DNA of 64,000 nt from Helcococcus massiliensis (GTDB lineage Bacteria > Bacillota > Clostridia > Tissierellales > Peptoniphilaceae): the NCBI RefSeq assembly GCF_900258485.1, contig NZ_OGVE01000001.1, forward strand, positions 301,321-365,320, given 5' to 3'. Of this stretch, positions 37,637 through 45,340 are shown piece after piece. Numbering within the stretch: position 1 is the stretch's first letter; every line of letters begins with the position of its first letter. The notes below the pieces were generated by a model, which made no database searches, was not told the origin of the DNA, and saw nothing but the letters and a program-made list of their open reading frames with translations. The translations under genes were made by a program, and so were the position numbers.

Positions 37637-38548
37637 TTAATTATATATTTTTCTAAAATCTATAACTTTTGATAGTCTCTCATTTAATATTGTGAGCAAA
37701 ACTGCATATATAGGAATCGAGACTATTTGTTTAATAAAGGCCTTGCCCATCAAAAATGGCAGTGTATTTGCCCCATAAAGCCAAAACGAAAATATTGGAA
37801 CCAATATCACTGAAGTAAGCATTTGCCCAATAAATACACCGATTAACACCTTAATGAGTGAGAAGTCTGGATATTTTTCCCCCAATGCCTTAGTTACAAT
37901 TATTGGTATGGCACCTGTCAAAGCTGATGTCAAGGTAAATAGCGGGTTAAATGGGAAGGAAGAAGGTCTTATTAAAAATCCTAACAAGTCTGCTACTCCA
38001 CCAACTATAAATCCTGGTAATGGTCCTAGAAGGTATCCAGATAATATTATTGGAAATCCTCCAAAGGATACTGATCCTATCCTCAAAGTATTTATCATCA
38101 CAGATAAGGCCACAAATATTGACATGTGAGCTATTGACACAGTTGTGAATATTTTCTTATCATCTTTTTTGATATATTTTGCCAAAAGTCCGGCTAAAAA
38201 TCCTATTACAATTCCTACTAAAATAAATATATATATTCTATCCATTAGAAATTGCGTAAAGGTTTCTAATTCTTCTAAAAAGGCATGCAATTGCGCTTTT
38301 TTTAATTTAGGAATAACAGGAATATACTTCTTAGCCATGAGGCCTGCAAAGCTTATAAGCCCACCTGCTATTGCACCTATTGTCTTATTTGAAATAAGCC
38401 CTATTAGGATTATTCCTAAATAAGCAATTACTAGGCCTATATAAAAACCCGGAAAAACTTTTGGATTTCCACTTAGCCTTACAGCATTTATAGATATAAG
38501 GGCTATTACTAAAATTAATAGCCAACGTCTTAAAGATATTTTTTTCAT
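37637..38548 (-). CDS. ECF transporter S component, FolT-like
   Basis: 303 residues from the ATG preceded by GGAGGAAAC. A longer reading frame would begin inside the structured leader and adds 38 residues with no membrane or signal character. Two hydrophobic N-terminal helices (10-60) and one near 112-135 precede a six-helix S-component domain. This has SVMINTLRIGSVSFGGFPIILSGYLLGPLPGFIVGGVADLLGF, the FolT-family pattern (folate; related members are unassigned). ECF energising genes (ecfA/ecfT) are not nearby, as is usual for group II systems. The extra ~130-residue N-terminal membrane region is unusual, since S components are usually near 180 residues. Confidence 0.8.
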   Translation of the reverse strand: MKKISLRRWLLILVIALISINAVRLSGNPKVFPGFYIGLVIAYLGIILIGLISNKTIGAIAGGLISFAGLMAKKYIPVIPKLKKAQLHAFLEELETFTQFLMDRIYIFILVGIVIGFLAGLLAKYIKKDDKKIFTTVSIAHMSIFVALSVMINTLRIGSVSFGGFPIILSGYLLGPLPGFIVGGVADLLGFLIRPSSFPFNPLFTLTSALTGAIPIIVTKALGEKYPDFSLIKVLIGVFIGQMLTSVILVPIFSFWLYGANTLPFLMGKAFIKQIVSIPIYAVLLTILNERLSKVIDFRKIYN

Positions 38549-38684
38549 GTTTCCTCCATCTCGCAGGGAAACGCCTGCGAACGCGGTTATTAATTGCAGA
38601 TAAAAATCTTTTCGTATAGCCCCGACGTTCCATGGACTATCCCTATAAGCTTTCGCTAACACTAATAACCTACTCAGTTTATAT
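38549..38684 (-). ncRNA. Structured 5' leader, candidate riboswitch of unassigned class
   Basis: About 135 bases between a good promoter and the FolT-like start can fold extensively. An 8-bp closing stem GGUUAUUA/UAAUAACC (38663-38670 with 38585-38592) encloses three hairpins: AGC-GAAA-GCU (38648-38657), AUAGUCC…GGGGCUAU (38616-38640) and AGAU…AUCU (38598-38609). Downstream, a 7-bp hairpin (38561-38580) holds GUUUCC in its loop. The same GUUUCC is exactly complementary to GGAAAC next to the start codon, which overlaps the ribosome binding site. This gives a plausible translational switch. It does not match the THF riboswitch, T-box, preQ1, TPP, FMN or cobalamin patterns I know. Confidence 0.6.
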
Positions 38685-38690
38685 TTTTAT

Positions 38691-38718
38691 ATTATACCCA
38701 TATGGATAAATTAATCAA
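38691..38718 (-). promoter_or_regulatory. Promoter of the FolT-like transcript
   Basis: TTGATT (38713-38718) and TATAAT (38691-38696) spaced 16 bases on the minus strand. The -35 element overlaps the last codons of the upstream glycosylase gene, so the leader is transcribed from its own promoter. Confidence 0.62.
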
Positions 38719-39275
38719 TCTTCAAATTTAAAATCGCAAGATAAGAGGTGGTCATTTAAAACACCTATGGCCTGTAAGAATGAATATATGGTGGTTGATC
38801 CAATAAATTTAAAACCTAAGTCTTTCATGTCTTCACATATTTTGTTTGATAAATAATTTTTAGATGGGATTTCTTCCATATGAGACCAAGGACTTAAAAC
38901 TGGTGTATCTATAACATAGGCCCAGATAAAGTCACTAAAAGGCTGATCCATAGATAAAATAACCCTAGCATTGTTTATAACAGCCTCAATCTTCTTTTGA
39001 TTCCTAACTATTCCCTCATTTTCCATTAATGAATTTACTTTTTCTTCATCAAAATTAGCTACCTTTTCAATGTCAAACTTATCAAAGGCCTTGTCAAATT
39101 CTTCCTCTTTATTTAAAATGGTTGACCAAGATAATCCTGATTGAAATATTTCTAAAGAAAGGGCTCTAAACATTTTTTGATTGTCTTTTTCTACCTTTCC
39201 CCAAACATGGTCGTGGTAGGCTTGCATTTTTTCTGAAGAGTCCGCCCAAGGACACCTATTTACTTGACTCATCAT
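38715..39275 (-). CDS. tag: DNA-3-methyladenine glycosylase I
   Basis: 186 residues with the Tag zinc-enzyme layout: NRCPWADSSEKMQAYHDHVWG (N-terminal Cys/His), LSLEIFQSGLSWSTILNKEE, GIVRNQKKIEAVINNA and LGFKFIGSTTIYSFLQAIGVLNDHLLSC (C-terminal His and Cys). It removes 3-methyladenine from DNA in base-excision repair. Two tandem ATGs (39275 and 39272) follow a GGAG site; either could be used. Transcribed toward the FolT-like gene. Confidence 0.95.
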   Translation of the reverse strand: MMSQVNRCPWADSSEKMQAYHDHVWGKVEKDNQKMFRALSLEIFQSGLSWSTILNKEEEFDKAFDKFDIEKVANFDEEKVNSLMENEGIVRNQKKIEAVINNARVILSMDQPFSDFIWAYVIDTPVLSPWSHMEEIPSKNYLSNKICEDMKDLGFKFIGSTTIYSFLQAIGVLNDHLLSCDFKFED

Positions 39276-39328
39276 ATCTCCTTAACTATTATATTCTCTT
39301 ATAGTATATATAAAGTCTTCTAGGAAAT

Positions 39329-39357
39329 CAAAAAGGTTGACTTCCTAGCCAACCTTT
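39329..39357 (-). terminator. Terminator after nrdG
   Basis: AAAGGTTG (39350-39357 on the minus strand) pairs with CAACCTTT (39332-39339), followed by a short T-run; lies directly after the nrdG stop codon. Confidence 0.72.
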
Positions 39358-39360
39358 AAT

Positions 39361-39867
39361 TTAATCAATATCGAGTGTCACCACTTGTTTTTTTTCTAAT
39401 GTTTTTTTAACATCAATGACTCTTTGATTAGATGATCCCCTAAATTTAAGTTTTAAATTTAATAAGTCCTGAATAAAGGGTCCATCTATCAAAACATCAC
39501 ATTCTTTAAGCATATCTAGTCTATCAGGGTCTTTTATCAATTCTTCATATACATAGCCAGAATAAGCCCAAATTTCTTTGTCTGTTTCTTTTTTTACTGC
39601 TCTAATAACCTCTGCTAACCAGGTGTTTTGGAAGGGTTCCCCACCTAAAATAGTAAGGCCTTTTACCACAGGATCTTTCATATAGTCAATTACTAATTGA
39701 GTTTCTTTTTCAGTCCACTTTTCTCCATAGTTAAAGTCTTGGTATAATTCATTGAAGCAACCCGGACACTTATGGGTACATCCTGTACAAAAGATACTTA
39801 CCCTAATCCCAAAACCATTGGCTACGTCATACTTCCTTATTTGAGCATAATTACCATAGTCTGTCAT
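39361..39867 (-). CDS. nrdG: Anaerobic ribonucleotide reductase activating protein
   Basis: 168 residues. Radical-SAM activase with the CxxxCxxC cluster motif in CTHKCPGCFNEL (Cys near 30, 34 and 37) and the SAM-binding GGEPF of TILGGEPFQNTWL. It makes the glycyl radical on NrdD using S-adenosylmethionine and a [4Fe-4S] cluster under anoxic conditions. Overlaps nrdD by 4 bases (ATGA), giving coupled synthesis of enzyme and activator. Confidence 0.97.
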   Translation of the reverse strand: MTDYGNYAQIRKYDVANGFGIRVSIFCTGCTHKCPGCFNELYQDFNYGEKWTEKETQLVIDYMKDPVVKGLTILGGEPFQNTWLAEVIRAVKKETDKEIWAYSGYVYEELIKDPDRLDMLKECDVLIDGPFIQDLLNLKLKFRGSSNQRVIDVKKTLEKKQVVTLDID

Positions 39868-42008
39868 ATGTGTAAAACTCTTGAAGCTATTTCTTTTGTT
39901 CGACCCTCATTCCAAAAGTTTTCACCTAAATAGCCACAAGTTCTCCTAATAACTGTTAACTTAGCCTTGTTTTTATTTCCACAATTTGGGCATTCCCACT
40001 CATTATCCTCATTGACTATAATTTCACCGTCAAAGCCACATTCATGGCAATAATCTGACTTGGTATTAAATTCCCCATACATGATGTGGTCATAAATATA
40101 TCTAATTAATGTTTCTACAGCTTCAATGTTATTGGTCATATTTGGGATTTCAGCGTATGAAATCATTCCGCCTGTAGATAATTCTTGGAATTGTGATTCA
40201 AAGTCAAACTTATCAAATACGCTTATATCTTCCCTTACATCTACATGGTAAGAATTTGTATAATATCCCTTATCAGTTACATCTTTAATATCTCCAAATC
40301 TTGCCCTATCAATAGAAGCAAAGCGGTGGGTTAAGGATTCTGCAGGTGTACCATATAAGGCGAAACCTAGACCTGTTTCTTTTTTCCAATCATCACAGGC
40401 TTGTCTCAATCTTTTTATTAGTTTCAAAGCAAAATCTTTTCCACCTTGAGTATGAGATTGACCAGTTATTAAAACGGATGCTTCATAAAGACCAATATAG
40501 CCTAAAGATATGGTTGCATATCCATTTTCTAAGTATGGTCTTATTTTTATTCCTTTATCCAACCTAGTTATGGCCCCATGCTGCCAATGGATAGGTGAAA
40601 CATCTGAACTGGCATCTTTGAGTAAATCATACCTTAAAAGCAAGGCTTTTTTAGATAAGTCTAGTCTTTTTTCTAGAATCTTGAAAAATTCTTCTTCATC
40701 ATGATTAGCTAATATGGCAATTTGAGGTAGATTTATACTTACTACTCCCATATTGAATCTTCCATCAAATTTATAGTTACCAAACTTATCCTTCCATGGA
40801 GATAAAAATGACCTGCAACCCATTGGTCCAAAGACATTTCCTTCATATAATTCTCTCATTTTTTTAGCTGAAACATAGTCAGGATACATCCTTTTAGCAG
40901 TACATTCTGCAGCTAATTTTGTAATGTAATAATATTTAGAATCCGGATGAACATTGTGGTCATCTAAAACATATACTAGCTTTGGAAAGGCCGGTGTTAC
41001 ATATACATCAGCTTCATTTTTTATCCCTTGAATCCTCTGCCTCAATATTTCCTCTTGTATAAGAGCTGCTTCTTTGGCATATTCATATTCTGGTTTGAAA
41101 TACATAAATAAAGTTACAAAGGGTGCTTGTCCATTTGTAGTCATCAATGTATTTATTTGGTATTGAATGGTTTGTATACCATCTTTGATTTCTTTTCTAG
41201 TTCTCTTCCAGGCTACTTGTTCAGCCTTTGCTTGGTCAGGCTCCATTACATATATTTCTACTTGTTCCCTTAGGGCTTGGTCAAGATATTTCTTATAGGA
41301 CCTCCTTACAAATGGAGCAAGTATCCTATCCACGCCATTTATAGTTTGACCACCATACTGGCCTGATGCCACTTGAGCTATTATCTGGGTAGTTACAGTA
41401 CAAGCAACTTGAAATGATTTAGGTGAATCTATTTTTTTGCCATTTACAATAGTTCCATTGGTTAACATATCTTCGAGATCAATGAGGCAGCAATTAAACA
41501 TTGGCTGCATTATGTAGTCCATATCATGGAAATGTATAGCTCCTGTATCGTGAGCTAAGAGTATGTCTGCTGGTATAAGTTTTCTTCTGGCAATATCTTT
41601 AGAAACTTCCCCAGCTATAAGATCTCTTTGGGTTGAAACTATTTTGGCATCCTTGTTAGAATTTTCATCCATTACATCTACATTTGTCTTATTAAGTATG
41701 CCAAGTATGTCATCGTCTATAGTATTCATTTTTCTTTTGAACTCTTGTACTGACCTATAGGATTCATAAGCCTTAGCTGTTGCTAAATTTCCTTCTTCAA
41801 TCAAAGAATAATATACATCTTCTTCAATTTGGTGAATAGTTATATCTTTATCAAGTGCTTTGGCCTTATCTTCAATTTTATTGGCTATCCTTAAAGCCTG
41901 TCCTTCTTCATAAATACCCGTATAGGAATTCATTGCTTTTTCTATGGCAATTATTATTTTTTCTTTATCAAATGGAAGCTTTCTCCCATCTCTTTTTATA
42001 ACTAACAC
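39864..42008 (-). CDS. nrdD: Anaerobic ribonucleoside-triphosphate reductase (class III)
   Basis: 714 residues starting at GTG, set by AAGGAGGATAAA. N-terminal ATP-cone (about 1-90, VIKRDGRKLPFDKEKI), ten-stranded barrel, a C-terminal zinc ribbon with two Cys pairs (CHECG and CPNCG), and the glycyl-radical loop RTCGYLGE with Gly692. It reduces ribonucleoside triphosphates to dNTPs without oxygen, using formate in most family members. A pair of NrdR boxes covers its promoter. Confidence 0.97.
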   Translation of the reverse strand: MLVIKRDGRKLPFDKEKIIIAIEKAMNSYTGIYEEGQALRIANKIEDKAKALDKDITIHQIEEDVYYSLIEEGNLATAKAYESYRSVQEFKRKMNTIDDDILGILNKTNVDVMDENSNKDAKIVSTQRDLIAGEVSKDIARRKLIPADILLAHDTGAIHFHDMDYIMQPMFNCCLIDLEDMLTNGTIVNGKKIDSPKSFQVACTVTTQIIAQVASGQYGGQTINGVDRILAPFVRRSYKKYLDQALREQVEIYVMEPDQAKAEQVAWKRTRKEIKDGIQTIQYQINTLMTTNGQAPFVTLFMYFKPEYEYAKEAALIQEEILRQRIQGIKNEADVYVTPAFPKLVYVLDDHNVHPDSKYYYITKLAAECTAKRMYPDYVSAKKMRELYEGNVFGPMGCRSFLSPWKDKFGNYKFDGRFNMGVVSINLPQIAILANHDEEEFFKILEKRLDLSKKALLLRYDLLKDASSDVSPIHWQHGAITRLDKGIKIRPYLENGYATISLGYIGLYEASVLITGQSHTQGGKDFALKLIKRLRQACDDWKKETGLGFALYGTPAESLTHRFASIDRARFGDIKDVTDKGYYTNSYHVDVREDISVFDKFDFESQFQELSTGGMISYAEIPNMTNNIEAVETLIRYIYDHIMYGEFNTKSDYCHECGFDGEIIVNEDNEWECPNCGNKNKAKLTVIRRTCGYLGENFWNEGRTKEIASRVLHI

Positions 42009-42033
42009 TTTATCCTCCTTTCATGGAGATATT

Positions 42034-42080
42034 ATACTATATATTGTGTTTATTTTAAAGCAAAATACTATTAACAGTGT
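42034..42080 (-). promoter_or_regulatory. Tandem NrdR boxes over the nrdD promoter
   Basis: Two 16-base sites, ACACAATATATAGTAT (42034-42049) and ACACTGTTAATAGTAT (42065-42080), both close to the NrdR consensus acaCwAtATaTwGtgt and exactly 31 bases apart, about three helical turns. The first overlaps a TATAAT -10 element. NrdR represses ribonucleotide reductase genes when ATP/dATP are high. No nrdR gene is in this window. Confidence 0.85.
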
Positions 42081-42140
42081 GTACTCATAATTTCTTTTAC
42101 TTGTTGAAAATACCCTTATTACAAGATAATTCATTTAAAC

Positions 42141-42169
42141 AAAAAAGCTAGCTTCAAAATGAAACTAGC
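42141..42169 (-). terminator. Terminator after the DUF-type membrane protein gene
   Basis: GCTAGTTTC…GAAGCTAGC hairpin (arms 42161-42169 and 42147-42155) followed by six T on the minus strand. Confidence 0.85.
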
Positions 42170-42188
42170 AATTAAATAGATATTTAAT

Positions 42189-42626
42189 TTATTTACTTTT
42201 TTGAACTTTTTCTATTATTCGTCCTAAAACAAAAGCTCCTGCAGATATTAATAGTATAGGTAGAATGCTTAGGCTAAATAATTTTTGTTTTAAAAATATG
42301 TGAGCTAAAATTATTATAGACATGATACCTGCAACACTCATAAACTTATTAAATCCACTTGCTAAAACTGCATCCTTATAATTAACCAAAATCTTATCAG
42401 ACATAAACACTACGGTTACAAGGCCGATAATAGCAAAGGTTATAAATAAGGCTGGAGTAAATACCATCCTATAATCTTTGATATGCCCTCCAAACAATAG
42501 TAAGTCTAAAAGTAAAAATTCTATAAAGACCAAACCAAAAGAATAAAGGAATACTGATATAGAGTTTAATTCACTTTCCAACTCTTTTGGATCTTTTTTT
42601 TCTAGTTTAACGTTTTCTTTTCTCAT
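42189..42626 (-). CDS. Four-helix membrane protein of unknown function
   Basis: 145 residues from the ATG after TAGGAG; a longer frame starts inside the rnf terminator and was rejected. A charged N-terminus (MRKENVKLEKKDPKELES) precedes four hydrophobic segments, about 24-44, 56-76, 92-110 and 115-135. No family recognised. It lies in the place where rnfB would be expected but has no Cys at all, so is not RnfB. A terminator separates it from rnfA. Confidence 0.72.
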   Translation of the reverse strand: MRKENVKLEKKDPKELESELNSISVFLYSFGLVFIEFLLLDLLLFGGHIKDYRMVFTPALFITFAIIGLVTVVFMSDKILVNYKDAVLASGFNKFMSVAGIMSIIILAHIFLKQKLFSLSILPILLISAGAFVLGRIIEKVQKSK

Positions 42627-42641
42627 AAAAACTCCTATAAA

Positions 42642-42665
42642 TAAAAAAAGGTGGATGACCACCTC
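42642..42665 (-). terminator. Terminator at the end of the rnf operon
   Basis: AGGTGG-TCAT-CCACCT hairpin followed by seven T on the minus strand, 10 bases past the rnfA stop codon. It closes the operon without an rnfB gene. Confidence 0.88.
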
Positions 42666-42674
42666 TTTTCATTC

Positions 42675-43235
42675 TTATACTAAACCAGCAAAACCATAAA
42701 AGGCTAAAGCAATTAAGCCTAAGGCCATCACATGTATTGCTCTTCCTTTGAAGTGGTCTGGCATATTTACAAATCTATACTTATACTTTATAGCTTCCAT
42801 CATTATTGATAATAAAATCACTCCCAATGAGGTTCCTATAGAATATATAATTGTATCTATTAAGCTTAAGTTATTTTGACTAACTAATAAAGCCACCCCT
42901 AAAAATAAGGTATTTACCAGTGTTAATTTACTATAAGCTGGTGAATCGCCATATGTTGAATTAAATAAAACACTGAAAACCTTAACTACTAAGCCAATGA
43001 TTACTATATAGGCTAGTAATTCAAAATATTGTAAATTAAATTTTTCTAAAAGTGTTTGGCTTAATAATCTTGTTAAAAATGTTGATATTGTAAGCATTAA
43101 GCAAGATATAAGTCCTATTTTAAGCATTTTTCCCTTATTATCTGATAAGGCTAAAACATCATCCATTCCAATATATCCAGAAAGAACAACATTAGATACA
43201 AATACACCTGCTACTATAATTTGTAATATATTCAT
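42675..43235 (-). CDS. rnfA: Rnf complex membrane subunit A
   Basis: 186 residues, six membrane helices, with the NqrE/RnfA family pattern (FVSNVVLSGYIGMDDVLALSD; VNTLFLGVALLVSQN; residues around the conserved membrane [2Fe-2S]-site region). With RnfD, E and G it forms the membrane part of the ferredoxin:NAD+ oxidoreductase, which couples electron transfer to Na+ or H+ export. Last gene of the operon; overlaps rnfE by one base. Confidence 0.92.
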   Translation of the reverse strand: MNILQIIVAGVFVSNVVLSGYIGMDDVLALSDNKGKMLKIGLISCLMLTISTFLTRLLSQTLLEKFNLQYFELLAYIVIIGLVVKVFSVLFNSTYGDSPAYSKLTLVNTLFLGVALLVSQNNLSLIDTIIYSIGTSLGVILLSIMMEAIKYKYRFVNMPDHFKGRAIHVMALGLIALAFYGFAGLV

Positions 43236-43825
43236 TATTGGTCCTCCTTCTTAGCATTGGCAAAATATGATCCTAAGGCTATTAATAAACCTAGCAAAAT
43301 AAATCCAAATACTGGAGATGAAAAAGTTGGTATTGTGTACTTTTCAGGAATTATTCTAAATCCATAAACTGTACCAATAGCAAATAATTCTCTAATTGTC
43401 CCCATCAAAATAGCTACTAAACCATAAGCAAGTCCTGCAAGGATGCTAGTTTTTATACTTTGTCCTAAGGATGCATGTAAGGCAGTATCTTTTAATTTAT
43501 AAAATATAACTGAATTTACAATTATCAAAGAAGCTGCTAGTTTCATAGTAGATTCTGATATAGGATAGTAAAATTTAATCAACATAGTTGCTGCACTTGC
43601 AAAGGCACCTATAATAATTAAAAGGGTTAAATCTTCTAGTTTTCTAGGTATAAAGTTTTTCAAAATGGATGTTAATAGACTTGATAAAATCAAGACAACT
43701 AAAACTGCTGCAGACATTATCAAAGCTGATTTTAATGTAGTTGTTGCTGCTAGTATTGAAACAAATCCAAGACCACCTACTAAGACTGGATTGTTTTTGA
43801 TAATATTGTTATTTTTATTATTCAT
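43235..43825 (-). CDS. rnfE: Rnf complex membrane subunit E
   Basis: 196 residues, six helices, with the NqrD/RnfE signatures NPVLVGGLGFVSILAATTTLKSAL, NFIPRKLEDLTLLIIIGAFASAATML and AYGLVAILMGTIRELFAIG. It pairs with RnfA in an inverted-topology core of the ion-translocating complex. Order in the operon is C-D-G-E-A, as in other Rnf loci, and spacing is tight. Confidence 0.93.
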   Translation of the reverse strand: MNNKNNNIIKNNPVLVGGLGFVSILAATTTLKSALIMSAAVLVVLILSSLLTSILKNFIPRKLEDLTLLIIIGAFASAATMLIKFYYPISESTMKLAASLIIVNSVIFYKLKDTALHASLGQSIKTSILAGLAYGLVAILMGTIRELFAIGTVYGFRIIPEKYTIPTFSSPVFGFILLGLLIALGSYFANAKKEDQ

Positions 43826-43843
43826 ATTGACCTCCTCTTAGTA

Positions 43844-45340
43844 TTATTGAGCCTTAAACGCTTCTTTTACAGCAGTTAATCCTGCGTGCATTCCATTTGT
43901 TGTTATGGTTGATCCTGCTATAGCATCTACTTCATTAGCAACATCTCCAATTTCATTCAAGTTTTTGCCAACAATTTGATTCTTGTATGAATCTTCTTCA
44001 ATAGCTGCACCAAAACCTGATGTTTCACTATGTTTGTATATTACAAAATCTTTTATCACTCCATCATTGTCTACTAGGATACCGAATTCTATCATTCCAC
44101 CAAAACCTTCAGAATTTACATCGTAAACTTTACCTAGGTCTCCAGCATCAGAAATTGCAAGTACCTTGTCATTTACATTTTCAGCAATAACTTCTGTAGA
44201 TTCTACACCTTCAAATAAACTATGGTCATATTGTTTTTTATCAGATTCTAGATCATCAAAGTTTATTGGCTTAAACATATCTTCATTGTTTTTAAGCTTA
44301 TTAAATCTTGTTAAATCTTCTATAACGTTGTCTAAAGAATCCTTCATAGCTTTTGAAGTAACTGTTGCTCCAGAAATTAGAAGAATATCTTTTTCATGTT
44401 TTGGTTCTTTTCTTAATTTTGTAGCCTTTGTGATAAAGTTTTTATCTAAGTTTAATCCTTTGATTAAGTCCTTATAAACTGGATCTTCAATCTTACCACC
44501 CTTATCAGGAGCTTCACTATGTTTACCAATTTCTATACCAAAAACTCTATAGTTTTCATCAAGTCTTAGAATATAATCAATATCACCTGCTATACCTGAA
44601 GCGGTAGCTTGTACTAAGTAAGAAATTTCATTAGTCTTTTTATTTTTAGCTTCAATGATTCTTCTTATACCATTTTCCCTATAAAAGTCTTTATCTTCAA
44701 ATTCTTTAAACTCATATTCACTAATAAGGTTAGCAAATAGCTCTTGCCACTTATCAGGATAATATGGTAGTTCTTTTACAACTGCTTGCACATCTTCTGA
44801 TAAGGTTGATAGGGCATTCGCCACTGTTATCAATGAGTCTGTTACAGCATTTGTAGTAATAGTAGCACCTGCTATTAACTCAATTTGTCCTTCATCTTTG
44901 TTAGCTTCACCAAATGTTAACTTTCCTGTTCCAATTTTTGTACCAGTTAAGCTTGACGCATATTCTGGTGTATTAAAGGCAGCACCAAATCCTTCAGTTT
45001 CACTATGTGATAAAACTTTGAATCCTTGAATTGTACCATCTGCAGATACACCCACTTGGTAAACAAATTCACCACCATAACCATTACCTAGAGCTTCAAA
45101 TATATAACCATCAGCTCCTGATTCATCTTTTATTTTATATACTTTATTAAATTTATCTTCATATCCTTCTACTTCTATTTCCTCTACTTGGTCAGTAGCT
45201 GTAGGATATACTCCTGCAAAAGGATTTACTTTCTCTTCTTTAGCTTCTTCAGCCATTAAAAATTGATTCACACCAAAAATCAAAGCTGCTGCTAAAGCTA
45301 AAACTAAAATTGTGGTAATAAATGATCCTTGTTTTCTCAT
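43844..45340 (-). CDS. rnfG: RnfG-like subunit with three FMN-binding domains
   Basis: 498 residues against about 200 for a usual RnfG. One N-terminal membrane helix (9-29) is followed by three FMN-binding domains. The FMN-attachment motifs [SA]G[AS]TxT are at 157-162 (AGATIT), 323-328 (SGATVT) and 475-480 (AGSTIT), with candidate flavinylated Thr162, Thr328 and Thr480. Domains 1 and 3 also share SHSETEGFGAAF / KHSETSGFGAAI; domain 2 has KHSEAPDKGGK. RnfG carries covalent FMN on the outer face and passes electrons between RnfC/D. A run of three flavins would be unusual. Confidence 0.9.
   Translation of the reverse strand: MRKQGSFITTILVLALAAALIFGVNQFLMAEEAKEEKVNPFAGVYPTATDQVEEIEVEGYEDKFNKVYKIKDESGADGYIFEALGNGYGGEFVYQVGVSADGTIQGFKVLSHSETEGFGAAFNTPEYASSLTGTKIGTGKLTFGEANKDEGQIELIAGATITTNAVTDSLITVANALSTLSEDVQAVVKELPYYPDKWQELFANLISEYEFKEFEDKDFYRENGIRRIIEAKNKKTNEISYLVQATASGIAGDIDYILRLDENYRVFGIEIGKHSEAPDKGGKIEDPVYKDLIKGLNLDKNFITKATKLRKEPKHEKDILLISGATVTSKAMKDSLDNVIEDLTRFNKLKNNEDMFKPINFDDLESDKKQYDHSLFEGVESTEVIAENVNDKVLAISDAGDLGKVYDVNSEGFGGMIEFGILVDNDGVIKDFVIYKHSETSGFGAAIEEDSYKNQIVGKNLNEIGDVANEVDAIAGSTITTNGMHAGLTAVKEAFKAQ

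Noticed and set aside
38385..38662. Open frames through the FolT leader (including a 38-residue N-terminal extension)
   Set aside because: They run through the stems of the leader RNA and have no ribosome binding site; the ATG at 38548 has a strong one.
38549..38684. THF riboswitch upstream of the FolT-like gene
   Set aside because: A GAGUAG segment and GCGAAAGC-like hairpin look tempting, but the 3' UGCAUCCGCUC partner, the GUUAAGUG block and the P1 pairing of the THF class are absent.
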